Below are positions 1-11,216 of a stretch of 64,000 nucleotides of DNA, in pieces. The notes under the pieces are model-generated. The model was not told where the DNA came from. It ran no database searches and saw only the letters and a list, made by a program, of their open reading frames with translations. The position numbers and the translations under genes were made by a program. How positions within the stretch are numbered: position 1 is the first letter of the stretch; every line of letters starts with the position of its first letter. Origin of the DNA: Cyanophora paradoxa (Eukaryota; Glaucocystophyceae; Cyanophorales; Cyanophoraceae); contig QPMI01000395.1 of the NCBI GenBank assembly GCA_004431415.1, forward strand, positions 1 through 64,000, written 5' to 3'.

Positions 1-2720
1 AACATAAGCCCCAATTGCAACAGGCTTATCTAGCTTCACATGTTTTGTGTAAAACTCAAAGGCAACTGCTCTTTCGTTTATGGGACTTGTTGATTTCACC
101 AATGGAGAGGCTGCATATTTCATAAACGTTTCTCACTGTTTGCAATCTTAACCACAGATCTACCTCTACATGATTCAATGCATTTCCCATAGATTGAGTT
201 ATTCATGAGCTTATAGAAATCAGCCTCGAATTTATTCACTGCTTTCCTTCTCATCTCAGTGTTCAGCTCAATATAGGGTTTCATGACAGGAGCCACAGTA
301 AATGATAGGACCCTGTGAACCTTCTTTAATTTCACCCCTTTGTCCAACAGATACTGTAGAGAGGCTCAGAAATCACATAGTTTGTCACAGAACAAAGGTT
401 GCAGTTAGCTTAGGGTCTTATCAAGCTCTTCTCTGAAAGATCTAATAGGCTCTTTGATATTGTGATAATTCGGCATATTCTACTATTTTCTTGTTAATAA
501 TTAGGGGGAAATCACTGTGATCTAGAATAGCCTAATTGGGTAATCCAGATCAACTTCTAGGAAACTGGATCTGTTATCTTGTGGGTTGAATTCGGTCTCC
601 CATCTAAAATCACCAACTGGGATTGGCTGACTCAAACAGTAGCCATACAAGTTGTTAGCATCAAACAGCATTATATGGGAGTTCACCATCGCCTCAGCAT
701 ACCTACAGGGCATTGTTGCAAAGCCACCCCTGATTCCCCTCTCAACAAATTCGTATTGCTCTACATCACTGATAGTTCTATTTTGCCTTGGTGGTCCTAA
801 GCATAGCATCCCAAGATAACCCAGGTGCAGATACATAATGAACTGGGTCAATCCATATACTGAGTGTGAAAGCCTTCTGAAGGCCTTGGAATTTGTTCAT
901 TAACTCACTCACATCAGCAGCTCCGAAATCCATGAAATTGCTTGCATCAATGAACTTGTAAAGACCCCATTGCAATGAAAGGTATTGATCAAAGTTTTTC
1001 GAAAGGATTTCGATTCGCTTTTTATCACCCATGCCTGCTATTTTTCTGAAAATGAATGTCCCACAGTCATCCATTTGGTCAACAACAACTGCAACTTTGG
1101 TTTGCTTTGAGATTCTCCTATGGAGATTGCAGTTTCTGCATGCAGGAGCAATGTAATGACCTGTGTGGTGATCATGATCTCTGCATTTGAAGTTTTCTTA
1201 GTGAACCTCTCACTGCAAAGGTAACAGTGTTTAGTAGCCCTGTAAATAGCCTTTTGCTCATCTGTGAGTTCATTCATTGGAATATTGGTGAACAGGAAAT
1301 CGATTAGTTCTCTAGCTTTGGACTCCAAGCATTCAAAGAGACCTCCCATTGGATCCTGCCCTCAAATCGAAAATCTTGAACATCTTCCCCAGTGACTACT
1401 CTAGGTTGACTGCTGAGACTTCCCTCTTGGATTTCGATGCATCAATGGGGATGCTTCTATGTTCAATCTTGCAGTAGACCACAACAGGAAGCCAAACAGT
1501 TTTCCTGAGGTTTTTCAGTCCAAACTCTATGGTGGTCTCAGGTTTAGGGTGATTCCCTTTGAGAGTCTCCATCAATGCATCTATTTGAGTCCACATGAGC
1601 AGTGAGTTTAGCCTCAGACCTGAATCGAGATAAGCATGTGTCACAGTAGTGTAACTTCTGATCATTGTATGTTTCATGGTTTACTTTCAATAATCTGAAA
1701 GGGACATGATTGTAATATAATGACCATTCCCTTCATCATCAAATATCAGCATGAGATTAACCTTATGCTTTCTGCCTGGGTTACTGGATTGATGCAGGGG
1801 ATAAAAACCTCTCCATCGATTCCGAATATATTAATGCTAATGCCTGCATTTTGAGCCTCGAATTTATCAATAATCTCAGCATACAGGCAACAGGGAATGG
1901 GATGTTATCGAAATTCAGAGCAAGAGGATTGTAAGCGATTGGTGAGTATTTCCATTTGCGATATTGGGAAAGCTCATTCCTCTTATGGGAGTTAATAGAT
2001 TTTCTGTAAATCGAGGCCTAAAATCGCATTTTCGAAGCAGGAATCATCAATATTTCGAATATTCACTGTGGCTCTCTTCCTAGCAATCCACTCTGGGTTT
2101 GTAGAAAGCATCCACCAGTTGGAGCATAACTCATAATAGCCACTCTGAGTATTTCAATTCTTTCTAAGCGATAGCTATCAACCACATTCATCTGCTCCTG
2201 ACACATTTGGGCTGCTTTATTCAGCTCAGTTCGAATATTTCTCGACCTGGTTAATACAAAGTAATCACTGTAAATGTATTCGATATCCAAACTGTGGATT
2301 GCTCACTTTTACGAACTTGCAGATAAAAGACAAGCGAACCTTGATTGCCCTGAATTGATCTAAACCTGCTTTAATCGATTGGAAGGGATGTAGCAATTCT
2401 GTCCAGGAATTCAATCACATCTACAACAACTTCCCTTCTGGCTCTGTAAGTGAGCCAGCGATATAATTCATTCATGGCTGTTCCATCTTCTGCCTCAGGT
2501 TCTATTTGCCTTAGGCGATCCAGTTCATCCAAGGTTTCAATTTTATCATATAGGTTATTTGCTTTTCTGGTTAATCTGGCTAAAGTGGGTCTCCCTTTGC
2601 AATTAAATCTATTTCCCGTCATATTCAGCCTCTGTAATTTCATGGGCTGCATAAAGTGTTCCCAGCAATCCATGAGTTCCCATTTCTTCTCCTTATGAGT
2701 TTGTTGGTAATTCGGGCATT
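1..2720 (-). pseudogene. Protein-primed family B DNA polymerase of element A, frameshifted and cut by the window edge
   Basis: This would replicate the viral genome from a protein primer. Read from its ATG at 2720, it aligns piece by piece with the polymerase of element B (23.9-26.5 kb): an N-terminal alpha-helical part (2371-2673), a Cys/His segment near 1.2 kb, motif A (DANNLYGYCLSQ, about 0.65 kb) and the motif B region (KLMNNSIYGK, about 0.19 kb). Motif C would lie left of base 1. At least eight frame changes split it into pieces of 75-109 codons. Several traced shifts are single-base losses, but at least one needs a gain of one or loss of two bases, so this gene may be truly degenerate. 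The polinton/Maverick-type assignment rests on family knowledge. Confidence 0.85.
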
Positions 2721-2778
2721 ATTCCTAACTTGTTCCTATTCTAAGGGATATTTTATTTTAGGATGTTCTAAACGCAAT

Positions 2779-3126
2779 TTAAAATGTTTTAATGGATCCA
2801 CTGGCTTCCTCTGAATGGAATCGCAAAAACCTATTAATCCTAAATCGGGATTTCGGTTTTTGTAAATTGACTATCCAAGGTTCAAAGAGATACATGTAAT
2901 ATGCTTCTCTGTTCATTAGGTCTTCATGCCCACCCTTCTTACTTGAATACAGACTGAGAACTTCACATCAGAAGCCTTGCATAGGTCTGCTGTAGATGGC
3001 ATTTGACCTGATTGTGTTGTCTCCATCTTTTTGAAGTGGCTGTGAGGTTCTTCCTATGTAGACTTTGTTCATTTCCTGACTCTCAATCATATAGATCGAT
3101 CCAGAATCATGATCTGTTCCAGCCAT
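2779..3126 (-). pseudogene. GIY-YIG endonuclease, about 115 residues, frameshifted
   Basis: The ATG at 3126 opens a frame with the signature SGSIYMIESQEMNKVYIGRT, which is the GIY-YIG motif in its SIY-YIG form. After one or two frame shifts the same strand continues with an ADL..A.DVKFSV segment and a NREAYYMYLF segment, typical of the later strands and helix of the fold, and stops at 2779. GIY-YIG proteins cut DNA and are common as homing or repair nucleases. The gene sits between the polymerase and primase-helicase of element A; element B has no copy there. A strong early-type promoter motif lies about 35 bases upstream. The intact catalytic state cannot be judged. Confidence 0.65.
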
Positions 3127-3160
3127 TTCTTACTAGTTACATATAAATATATTTTTCTAT

Positions 3161-3178
3161 CTCTTAAATCATTTTTTG
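3161..3178 (-). promoter_or_regulatory. Early-type promoter motif upstream of the GIY-YIG gene
   Basis: Read on the minus strand this is CCAAAAAATGATTTAAG. Near-identical strings stand upstream of 6503 and 35790, and split variants upstream of 29732 and 29289. Its position, about 35 bases before the start codon, and its recurrence in both elements support a promoter role, which is inferred. Confidence 0.55.
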
Positions 3179-3283
3179 GTTGACTTAGTGGGTGGAGTTG
3201 AGGCACTTTTTATTTCTTTTTAGGGCAGAGTCCTCTTTTAGAATCTGTGAAAAAATGAGTCAACTCCCCCCACTTAGTCAACC
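3178..3283. repeat. Element-A hairpin, copy 1
   Basis: The arms GGTTGACTTAGTGGG... (3178-3201) and its near-complement ending in CCCACTTAGTCAACC (3260-3283) pair over 24 bases with two mismatches. A second copy in the same orientation lies at 23277-23388, just beyond the last gene of element A. Element B has an unrelated hairpin family at the two equivalent places. Terminator, recombination site or replication structure are all possible. Confidence 0.75.
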
Positions 3284-3369
3284 TAATCGATAAATAAACC
3301 ATAAATAAAAGACTGTTTGGGTCTTTTATGATAAATTTGAGTCAACTGTGAGTCCACTTTTGAGTAAAC

Positions 3370-5960
3370 CTAAACTTCAACATCAGAGTCATAATCTGAT
3401 GCATCAGGATCAGCAGCAGGTAGTTCTTGTTTCATCCTTGGATTAGCTTCTTCCTCAATGGTCTCATCATCTACAAGCTTCATCTTTCTGAATTCCTCAA
3501 ATACTTGTGGGAATAGGAAATGATAGTATTGTTTACCATTTGTAGTTTTCACTTGGATATATGTAACACTTCGCATTTCTGTATAATATCTGCGACTATT
3601 ATAATCGTTTTTATATTTATTGCTGGTAATGAACTCCTGGAACCATTTCCAGGTTTCCACAAGGCTACCAGACTTGCATTTATTCTCGGAAATTAAGCCT
3701 CGATCCACAAGCCACTTAGTGAACATAAGGATGATTGGAGCGCACACCTGCTGGGCTAAATAGTATTTATTTGTAAGGGGTCTATCAGCAATCCAGTTCA
3801 CATCCTCACATTCAACTTTGGTTCTCAAATAGTGGGCAATGTTTCGAATATTGCAGTGATCATTAAGCCATTTTACAAGTGGAAGGAAGTATGACCTATC
3901 CTTTGCGAATTTCTTACTAACTTCAACAACCACAAATCGCCTATCTCCAGCTTCAATTTTAACTGGAATGTTGTTATTGCTGGTGAATATAATCCTGGCA
4001 AAGTTGCTTTTTGTGTATGAATCTATCCCTTTGTGTTCAATAACAATCTTATCAGAAGTAATGAGATCTTTAAGCATATCATTATTTTCGAATGTGTCCT
4101 TGCCTGAGGCTTCATTCACAACAATCAAGATCTTATCCTCTCTATTGTGGGCAAATCGACCAAACAGATCCTCTTTTGGCTTACCAGTTGCATAACTCAG
4201 GGCATCTCCAAGTATCTTCTTTTGGAAAGTATCAACCAACACATTCTTACCAGTTCCCTGTTCACCAATGAAGATTAAGGATACTCCATTGAGTTCCCCA
4301 GGCTTTTGCAGCATGTGGGCAAACCATTTCAACAGATATTCATAGGTATTTTGATCCTCACCAGACATTAAGAACAAGTGATCAAGGAAAGGCTTAATCA
4401 TCTCAGCAGTTACATCCTCTGGAGCATTTTCGAATTGCTGATGGTCGACCTTCATTCCTGGATAGAGATTAAATACAGACTTGCATTTTGCACTGAGAGT
4501 AGCAGGAGGTGGGAGGAAATCCATGTAAGTTGATCTTGTGGCTGTTGGATCCACAATCCATTTCCTAAATGATTGCTCCCATTTCTCTTTCTCATTATCT
4601 GTCCCTCATTCACAATCACCTTATGCATCAAGTGGGGGAAATGCTTTGTAGACAGTTTTCCAATGTCTTTGGGCATCCAGCAAAGTAGTTGTTCATCCCA
4701 GAGCATCACACAACCAACATTTTCAACATGATGCATGCGAGCATTGAAATACCTCTTATGCACATTGTAATGTTCAGCAAAGGAGGGATACTTGCAGTCT
4801 TGTAATCGATTTCATCTGTGTCCTCTGGTAGGAATGCATACTTTTTGGGAAGAGTTCCTTGAAAAGCTCATTGTTATCTTTGCTCAACCAATAAACCAAG
4901 GATTTGAAGGTCAACACTTTGCCAGGCTCAGCCTTCTTCTTGCTTCTGCGAAGCTGTGTAAACTTTTCCTGGCATTCATCATAATCATACTTGTCACTCT
5001 GTTCTGAGAATTGGTGGAAGAGTTCAGCCTGCATTTTAGGGGTAAATTTGTTGTCTTCCCCAACATTGATGATGACCAGTCCAACATCAATCCAAGTCTT
5101 ATACTCGCTGGCTCTTTCAGCATTGAGACCCATTATAACACTTTGTAGCAGTTCGAAAGTAACAGGATTTTCGGGTTCAGTGTCTTTTTCAGCTTCTACC
5201 TTCTCAGTCTTCACTTTATCACTTTTTGGCTCCTTTTTAACTGGTTTTGGCTCAGGAGTATAATTTGCAAATGCAGAAATATTTGATTCATCCACAAGTT
5301 TAGTAGTAGCTGAGAAGTAAGATACAAAGAAGTCCTCATTTCGCATTAACACTTTGTCACAGTCAACGAATTTCTTAAAGCAAACGTTTTATCAACATCT
5401 TTTTTCGACTTATTTTGAGCATCCAGAGTCTCACCTTTGCAGCAATTGAGGCAGATTAGGTTCTGTGTGGAGCTGTAAACTCCACTGTCATAATCCTCAT
5501 TTTTCACCAATCCCATCGCTTTGAAAAGCTTGGGGATATCTTCATGTTTGCATGCAAGCGATTTAATAATAAAGTGGGCTGAAATCTTGAACTTGGTGAC
5601 ATCCTCCTTAATCAAATAAACCCTTCTATGGCGAACTGCAACAGCAATATCGTTAATAGAAGTGGTACCAGATCGCTTCCATAGCTTATCTCTCATCTCT
5701 CTTACAACAGTTTCCGCCTCAGCATAGTTATCAGCAATGTTCTCCTTCAAATCAGCGAATTTATCCAGGTCCAGGTAAACTCTGGTCACTTGCTCAGGTT
5801 GAATGCATTCAGCCCAGGTCTTAACCTTGCTATTATCAATGGCTTCAAGGGCATCTTCGGCAGAATCAAATACATGGGTGACCTTGTTGCGATCACCAAT
5901 GAGAGTACTAAGGAATGTAGCATTTTCAACAGGGGTGGCGAATTTCTCGATTTTGTTCAT
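3370..5960 (-). pseudogene. Primase-PriCT-SF3 helicase of element A (about 864 residues if frames are joined)
   Basis: From the ATG at 5960 the N-terminal part carries archaeo-eukaryotic primase marks: the acidic pair in VYLDLDKF and KISAHFII (S.H). The next part (4774-5380) resembles a PriCT-2 domain (YKTWIDVGLVI, LTFKSLVYWL). The C-terminal part (3370-4554) is a superfamily 3 helicase: Walker A GEQGTGKN, Walker B ILIVVNE and motif C IIFTSNN. Four frame shifts (near 5385, 4850, 4790 and 4605) fit single-base losses, several in runs such as A5 and G3. It would prime and unwind the viral genome. It is not an orthologue of the helicase in element B, which has a different Walker A context, a zinc motif and different flanking domains. 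Confidence 0.8.
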
Positions 5961-6048
5961 TTTCGATTTTGGGGACTTCTACCTTAACGAAGAAAATAAT
6001 TTCGGAAGGAGGAATTGTCTTTTATATATATCCTATTATTTGCCAAGT

Positions 6049-6067
6049 CCTTAAGTAGTTTTGGGTC
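6049..6067 (-). promoter_or_regulatory. Early-type promoter motif upstream of the element-A primase-helicase
   Basis: On the minus strand this reads CCCAAAACTACTTAAGG, about 90 bases before the start at 5960. It keeps the TTAAGG block and A-run of the shared motif but not the central ATGA. The match is weaker than at 6561 or 35850. Confidence 0.35.
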
Positions 6068-6176
6068 GGGATACTGTCTCGATATATAGGTACAGTTTTA
6101 AAAAAGAGGGAAGAAAGCTGTCATTTTTTTGCCTCCGATCAAATCGATTTCTACAAAATTTGTTTCGATCGAGAAT

Positions 6177-6503
6177 TTATTCTTCGATATATTTCCGAGG
6201 TCTTCCAACCGGTTTATGCTCTTTGGGTTTCTTGGGCTGTTCATCTTTCTTCTTGTGGTAATATTCCAGCGCTTTTGCCTTTTTTTGCTCGCGATATTCT
6301 TCATTTTCCCTGTATTTCCTCTGGTGTCTGAGGGCAATCTTTTTGAGTTCTTCTGGTGTGTGAACTGTAGCGGCTCCTTGGGATAATCGTTCCTGCTTCT
6401 TTTTATGATAGGCTTCGCGTTTTCTTTGGGCATCTTGCTCCCTTTTCAGTCTCAGCTTCTCTGCTTTTTCATCATCTGTGAGTATCTTGCGGATATTCGG
6501 CAT
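6177..6503 (-). CDS. Small basic coiled-coil protein with AT-hook-like tail (108 residues)
   Basis: The protein is dominated by Lys, Arg and Glu and is predicted by eye to be helical. It ends in VGRPRKYIEE; the core GRPRK is the AT-hook that binds the minor groove of AT-rich DNA. Its second half (EYREQKKAKALEYYHKKK) resembles the neighbouring gene at 6655-6899 and the element B gene at 29496-29732, so element A has two paralogues. A clear early-type promoter motif lies 58 bases upstream. A role in genome packaging or transcription control is an inference; no family name is certain. Confidence 0.65.
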   Translation of the reverse strand: MPNIRKILTDDEKAEKLRLKREQDAQRKREAYHKKKQERLSQGAATVHTPEELKKIALRHQRKYRENEEYREQKKAKALEYYHKKKDEQPKKPKEHKPVGRPRKYIEE

Positions 6504-6551
6504 TTCTCTTTAATAGTAGATACGAAAATAATTTTTCTCAATACAATCTAT

Positions 6552-6674
6552 CTACTTTTTCCTTAAGTCATTTTTTGTTGCGAACACCAGTTCCTGTCTG
6601 TAAACTTTTATAGCTGCCTCAGTGGCATACTGAGACCGCTTTTTCTCAATTATCTTATAGACCTGGGGGTCCAT
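6552..6674 (-). CDS. Conserved 40-residue micro-protein
   Basis: ATG at 6674, stop at 6552. The product starts MDPQVYKIIEKKRSQYA and contains a basic helix. Element B has a 36-residue counterpart at the same place (29809-29919; MSLEEIYDIILSKRRIYA). Conservation of length, start, stop and helix pattern between two diverged elements suggests it is translated. The 3' end overlaps the promoter motif of the downstream gene (6561-6579). No function can be assigned. Confidence 0.5.
   Translation of the reverse strand: MDPQVYKIIEKKRSQYATEAAIKVYRQELVFATKNDLRKK
6561..6579 (-). promoter_or_regulatory. Early-type promoter motif upstream of 6177-6503
   Basis: On the minus strand the site reads CAACAAAAAATGACTTAAGG. 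It is the best match to the shared motif and lies 58 bases before the start codon, inside the last codons of the 40-residue micro-ORF. Confidence 0.6.
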
Positions 6675-6899
6675 TGCTACTATCAGTAGGCAAATAATAT
6701 TTAATCGGTCTCCCTCTGGGTCTCTGCTCCTCTTTTTGGGCTTTTCTGCGATAATAGGATGCCAGGGCTTGCTGCTTTTTATACTCTCTATATTCTGGGT
6801 CCTCTCTATATCGTTTCTGCATTGCTAGTATGTGTCTAATAGAACCTCAGTAACAGGTTCATCACTGGTAAACTCGATTAAACTAATAGTGTCCTCCAT
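6655..6899 (-). pseudogene. AT-hook-like small basic protein, frameshifted (orthologue of 29496-29732)
   Basis: The first frame gives an acidic N-terminus (MEDTISLIEFTSDEP...) and hits a stop near 6828. A second frame continues with YREDPEYREYKKQQALASYY and ends in PRGRPIKY followed by ten residues. Element B has the same two-part protein in one frame (ISVVEFGDEEE... then YREYKKAQSLASYYRRK...GRPRKY). The break is therefore specific to element A. Its stop lies next to the start of the 40-residue micro-gene. Binding to AT-rich DNA is inferred from the GRP(I/R)KY core. Confidence 0.6.
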
Positions 6900-7155
6900 T
6901 TATATTCCCAGAGAAAACGTTTTCTGCTGGCAGAGAACTTCTCCTTGGATACTCCTGTTGCTCATATGTATACTCTGTGGGGTCTGCTGGCATTGACTCC
7001 ACAGAAACTGTTGATCTCCTTCTCTCTCTTGCCTCAGATACATTATCCTCAGTATCTGACATCTCAAACTCTATTGTTGTGTCACAGCATCCACTGTGGC
7101 AATTGCTTACCACATGCAGACTGAGCATCTCAATAAACTTTCGTATTATATCCAT
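6883..7155 (-). CDS. Small Cys/His protein with acidic/Ser-rich tail (90 residues)
   Basis: The N-terminus MDIIRKFIEMLSLHVVSNCH is followed by SGCCDT, giving a CH...CCDT cluster that could bind a metal. The remainder is polar, Ser- and Arg-rich and probably disordered (RERRRSTVSVES). Element B carries the orthologue at 29941-30159 with the same CH..DCCDT cluster and a more Thr/Val-rich tail. The gene overlaps the next downstream gene by 17 bases, which supports compact viral organisation. I do not recognise the family. Confidence 0.65.
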   Translation of the reverse strand: MDIIRKFIEMLSLHVVSNCHSGCCDTTIEFEMSDTEDNVSEARERRRSTVSVESMPADPTEYTYEQQEYPRRSSLPAENVFSGNINGGHY

Positions 7156-7177
7156 GTCTCTAATAAAACAGAGAAAA

Positions 7178-7911
7178 TTAAAGCCAAACTCGTCTTTTAT
7201 ATACTGTGGGAGCTACTCCCTTTTCTACTTCAGCTTTAGTGGCACCAGGTTCAATGGTTCCCTTTTGGGTCTTTGTTTTCATTTCATCTACTGCTTGCTC
7301 ATCGATTTGGTTCTCTTTCTTAGCAATAAACTGTTTATCTGGACACCAGTAATGCCCATTTTATAAACTTCCTTTCGAAGCATCTCCTTTAGCTTGGCTC
7401 TCTCTTTCTTCTCAGTAACATACTGCTCCAAAGCACTGGATTTGGCTTCCAGATCTTTGAGTTTAGCAGTCATCTCATCCCATTGAGCCTTGGGAATTCG
7501 ATGAATATTTTGAGTGGGAGCAGTCTTATATGTGACTTCACCAGCCATGGACTGGATTACCTTGTCTGATTCCTTACTAAGACCTTCACCTTTGCGAGCC
7601 AGTGATAGATCTTGCAAGCCTAAACCTTTATCATCAGCAGCACCAATAATTCGCCTGGCACCCTCAGCAACAGCCCTCATTTTCGAAGCTTCTGGTGAGA
7701 TGTTGAGTTGATCACTGGTTGAAGCCTGTGGGGCTTTATCATCGACTGATTCCTCATAGGCAGCATTAAGAGGGTCCTCTTCTTGCTGTGAGGGCTTCAC
7801 CTCATTCATACCATTGAATTTCATTGGTTCAGTATTAATGGATCCATTGTTTCCACCACCTGAATAGCCAACAGCCCCAGCTGGGATCCCTATCTTTCGT
7901 TTGGGAGGCAT
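7178..7911 (-). pseudogene. Coiled-coil structural-type protein, one C-terminal frameshift
   Basis: The product begins MPPKRKIGIPAGAVGYSGGG, has a Pro/Gln-rich linker, a conserved block ARRIIGAADD and a coiled coil around WDEMTAKLKDLEAKSSALEQ. It matches the intact 243-residue element B protein at 30186-30917 along its length. After GITGV (about 7346) the frame is lost; the correct C-terminus, ending YKRRVWL, resumes in another frame and stops at 7178. It lies just upstream in transcription order of small regulatory genes and next to the ATPase, so a minor virion or scaffold role is plausible but unproven. Confidence 0.7.
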
Positions 7912-7939
7912 TGTATCTTTATTAGAATGAGAGATAATT

Positions 7940-8722
7940 TTATAAACCGCGTTTATATCGCATCAATTTATTGCTATGGACTTGGCTTTTCACTTCTTTA
8001 GGGGCTTCCTCTTTCTCTGGAGGTTTCAGTTCATCTTCTTTCTTTTTTGGCTTTCTGTGGAAGCGAGGAAATGGGAAATCTTTCACAAGCTCAGCTTTAT
8101 CTACATAGTATTTAACTGAGTAGTTTGCAGAGGACCAAATAATATACTGATAGGAGTGAACATACTCTTCAAACATCTTGTAAAAATCCTCTTTATTTCG
8201 CATTATATTGTATTCTTCCTCTATGGCTTCCAGTTCTTTGCGATTTGCAGCACTTAAAAACATAGCATAGTCCGAATTAACTCGAATAGTCGAAGAGACT
8301 TTCCTTAGCTTTTGTGTGATGCAGATAATGGATATTTTCGAATGGCGACCTCTGGAATACAGAGAGCCAATAATTTTATCACGAGTTAGGTCTACAATCT
8401 CATTATCGATTAAATCATCTAGAACCACACATAACTGGTTAACAGGTTCACCTTTTTCTATTTTCTCTTGCCTTTCATCTAGCAATTTAGCAATGTAAGG
8501 GGCATCCCATTTTCCCAGTTGCAATGTTGCAACTTTATCCCAGAAATGATTGAAGCTGGTTCCACTCACAACTAATACAACATCAATCTTTTTGGCATCA
8601 TGCAACTGCTTCAACCAATATTTTACAGCTTCTGATTTACCAGTTGCTGATTTCCCAATTGCTAGGACTCGAAATGGTGGTTCTATCATTTCACCAGCCA
8701 CAAATTCATCCAAATCATTCAT
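7940..8722 (-). CDS. A32-like genome-packaging ATPase (FtsK/HerA superfamily), 260 residues
   Basis: This pumps viral DNA into the capsid. The Walker A loop AIGKSATGKS lies near residue 25, the Walker B strand QLCVVLDDLID near residue 100, and ISIICITQ follows as a sensor-like strand. The length of about 260 residues fits packaging ATPases of polintons, virophages and polinton-like viruses. The C-terminal 40 residues are Lys/Glu/Pro-rich. It is intact in element A and about 90% like its element B copy (30946-31728). The leader contains TTATTTTTATCTGTATTTATT, shared with B. The gene lies between the coiled-coil protein and the major capsid gene, the usual morphogenesis block. Confidence 0.92.
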   Translation of the reverse strand: MNDLDEFVAGEMIEPPFRVLAIGKSATGKSEAVKYWLKQLHDAKKIDVVLVVSGTSFNHFWDKVATLQLGKWDAPYIAKLLDERQEKIEKGEPVNQLCVVLDDLIDNEIVDLTRDKIIGSLYSRGRHSKISIICITQKLRKVSSTIRVNSDYAMFLSAANRKELEAIEEEYNIMRNKEDFYKMFEEYVHSYQYIIWSSANYSVKYYVDKAELVKDFPFPRFHRKPKKKEDELKPPEKEEAPKEVKSQVHSNKLMRYKRGL

Positions 8723-8787
8723 TGTTGTATATCTTTCTAAATAAATACAGATAAAAATAATGCATGGTGACTGAATATCGTAACAAT

Positions 8788-10154
8788 CTACAAATTTATA
8801 CGCCTTAAACCATCCTTGTCCAAAATTATAAACGAATGCATGAGAGCGCGAACATTAACATCGATTACCTTATCTGAGGGCATGTAGAGGGTGAGGAAGG
8901 AAGAAGAGGAATTTGTTAAATCAACATAACCAGACTGGGCAATATTTCGAATTGCCTTTTCTCCATCAAGACAGAATGGGAGTCCTGAGAGGACATAGCG
9001 ATCAGCAACCTTATCCATGTTAGAGCATTTGAAGGCATCAGCAATTAGCTCAGCACCTTTGAGTAGGGAAATTGGCTCAGTGGCAAAAAGTCGCTGACCA
9101 TTTATTTCAGTTGTGAATGTGATGTCTTTGGAGTTGGCATAGGTCTTAAGAACACTGTGGGAGCCATTGGATTTGTCAACAGTTTCATGATCACGAACTG
9201 AAACAAGCAGAGCATATACAAGACCTGAGATTTGAGAGAGGTTAATTCGATTGGGTTGGGCATTGCCCTTGGCAGGGAAAGCACTAGCATCTACAAATCC
9301 AATATCAAGGGAGGGAATAGCCATGCCAGTTGTCTTAACCTTTTCAATGACAGTAGCGAAAAGCTCATCAGAAACATTAATAGCATGCATGTAAAGGCGA
9401 GGAGAAGTAATAGAAATAACAGGAGTTGTTGCACCAAGACTGAAAGTTGTGATATTTTGACCAACATGGGCAAGTGTGGCATTAGCAGTATCACCAAGAC
9501 CATCATCTTCTGTCTTATCAGCAACTGTCCCACCAACAACAGGGAGAGAGCGACCACCATAGGAAGTTTCAACATAACCCTTTCCAGCATCCTTAAACCA
9601 AACAGTAACAACCATTTCACCAGATAAAGCACCAAGGGAAGGTAGTGATTTAGCCAAGGCACAGGGATTTCAACAAAGAATGAGCCACCAAGGCGGTTGG
9701 TTCCATGAGCAGGGATGCCATGAACCATGCCATTGATCGCTTCTTTTTAGCTAGTTGATCCTCCGAATAATAGACCAGGGGAAATGAGCAAGGAAATCAG
9801 ATGGAATATGGTAGGTGTAAGATCCATAGGTAATTTCAAGTCGCTGAACTAAAGCACCAACTGGGCGAGTGTATCCATTGCGAACTAGGTCAGTATCACC
9901 AGCAAACGTGATGGCTGGAAGGTCGAAAGCAAGTTCGAGTTTTCCACAGAAATTGTAGCGAGGTAGCTTGAAGGAAATGCGATTTCCAACATTATTCTCA
10001 AAAGTATTGCTGGGATTCACAACAACTAGAACTGGCTTAGATTTGGATTCGAGACCAAGCATAAGGGAGTTATCCAGGAAAAAGGCTTTCGCCTCTTCTG
10101 GGTTGTTAGGGCTTCTTTCAGCGAAAGTCTTTGAAGAGTGGAAGTGATATCCAT
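8788..10154 (-). pseudogene. Double jelly-roll major capsid protein of element A, four one-base frame breaks
   Basis: The ATG at 10154 starts MDITSTLQRLSLKEAL. The downstream pieces align with the intact 466-residue capsid protein of element B (31790-33190), including FFVEIPVPWLNHYLPL, GALSGEMVVTVWF and SPRLYMHAINVSDELFATVI. I located frame breaks near 10108, 9770, 9725 and 9665. Each is explained by one lost base in a C or G run (for example C4 to C3, G3 to G2). No in-frame nonsense substitution was needed. Whether this is a pseudogene or a working gene with base-calling errors is open. The product would form the capsid faces. Confidence 0.88.
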
Positions 10155-10207
10155 TATATTCTCTTTTATTATACTGCAACATAAAAAATCTACCAATGAT
10201 CCTTAAT

Positions 10208-11216
10208 TTATGCGAAGTTTGTAATAACTGGATAGGAAGGGTGAAGCTGTGACATTCGCATCTTGAAGTATTCATAAACTGGGTCCCCAGCTGGCTCATC
10301 ACCATAGCGAATTTCAAAGGTAAGATGAACAGGTTGACCCTCAAAATCAATTGGTTCATTAATAGCATTTACAATATCAACCGAGAAAGTGGATAATCCA
10401 ACCTTTTTATTATAGTATTTGTAAAGTGGGTGAGCTTCTGTTGAATTGTAAACAACATGCTCACCATAGTCTTTATCAGGGACCACTATTTTGTGAAAGT
10501 AACCAGTCAGAAGACCATCCCCACATTGCACCAGATCACCCAGCTCCTTTACTCTCACAAACAAAACACTGTCCCTGGTCTTCTCAGGCTCAAAAGAAGA
10601 TATAATGCCATTCACGCGACCACCAGTAAAGATTCCATCAGTGAGAGCATCATAGACCTGTGATTGGATTGGGGAGTTACCATATCTTCCAGGATCAAGA
10701 CCCAGCAGTCTAGCTGAACTCAACAGCTTTTGGATTGTTTGTTGGCTTGGGTTCACAGCTACTGAGAAAGCCAAGTAAAATGGTACTGCTGAGTGGAATA
10801 TAATTCGTTTCAGTGATTCATCCCATTTGCAGCGAATGGATGGTTGGGGATTTCTGCCTTCGAATTTAGAGTTAATTACATTCACCAGTTGCTGGTGGCT
10901 TTGGATGGGGTGTTTCGACTTATAATGAATTGTTTCCATTGTTCATAGTCAGCAGCTGGGCGAACTGTTGGAATTCCTGAGCTTCCAGCTCCAGGAGTTT
11001 GTTCAGAATAATAAATGCTAAATGCATTGTCAACTGTCACATCTCCTGCTTTGGTTTCACCACTCACCATAGGGATACTGTTATAAAATTCGGCTGAGAC
11101 CAGTCTCACAGCCCTCACATTCTCATAACTACTGGGAGTCTAGCCACAAAGCTTGATGTGGGACCATCACCAGAGATTGTATTAAATGAGCTAACCTCGA
11201 TGTAATCCACAGGCAT
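10208..11216 (-). pseudogene. Penton-like minor capsid protein 1 of element A, frameshifted
   Basis: The ATG at 11216 gives MPVDYIEVSSFNTISG; the rest matches the intact 334-residue element B protein (33245-34249), including AVRLVSAEFYNSIP and HLTFEIRYGDEPAGDPVYEY. Frame breaks lie near 11125 (loss of a C in a CCC run) and 10920. The AEFYNSIP block is also seen in the divergently transcribed neighbour as AEIPNSIYNS, suggesting an old duplication. A penton or vertex role is inferred from size, position beside the major capsid gene and resemblance to minor capsid proteins of polinton-like viruses. Confidence 0.7.

Noticed and set aside
9102-9728. Alternative frames within the element A capsid gene as separate genes
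   Set aside because: They are the other frames of one frameshifted capsid gene, as alignment to the intact B copy shows.
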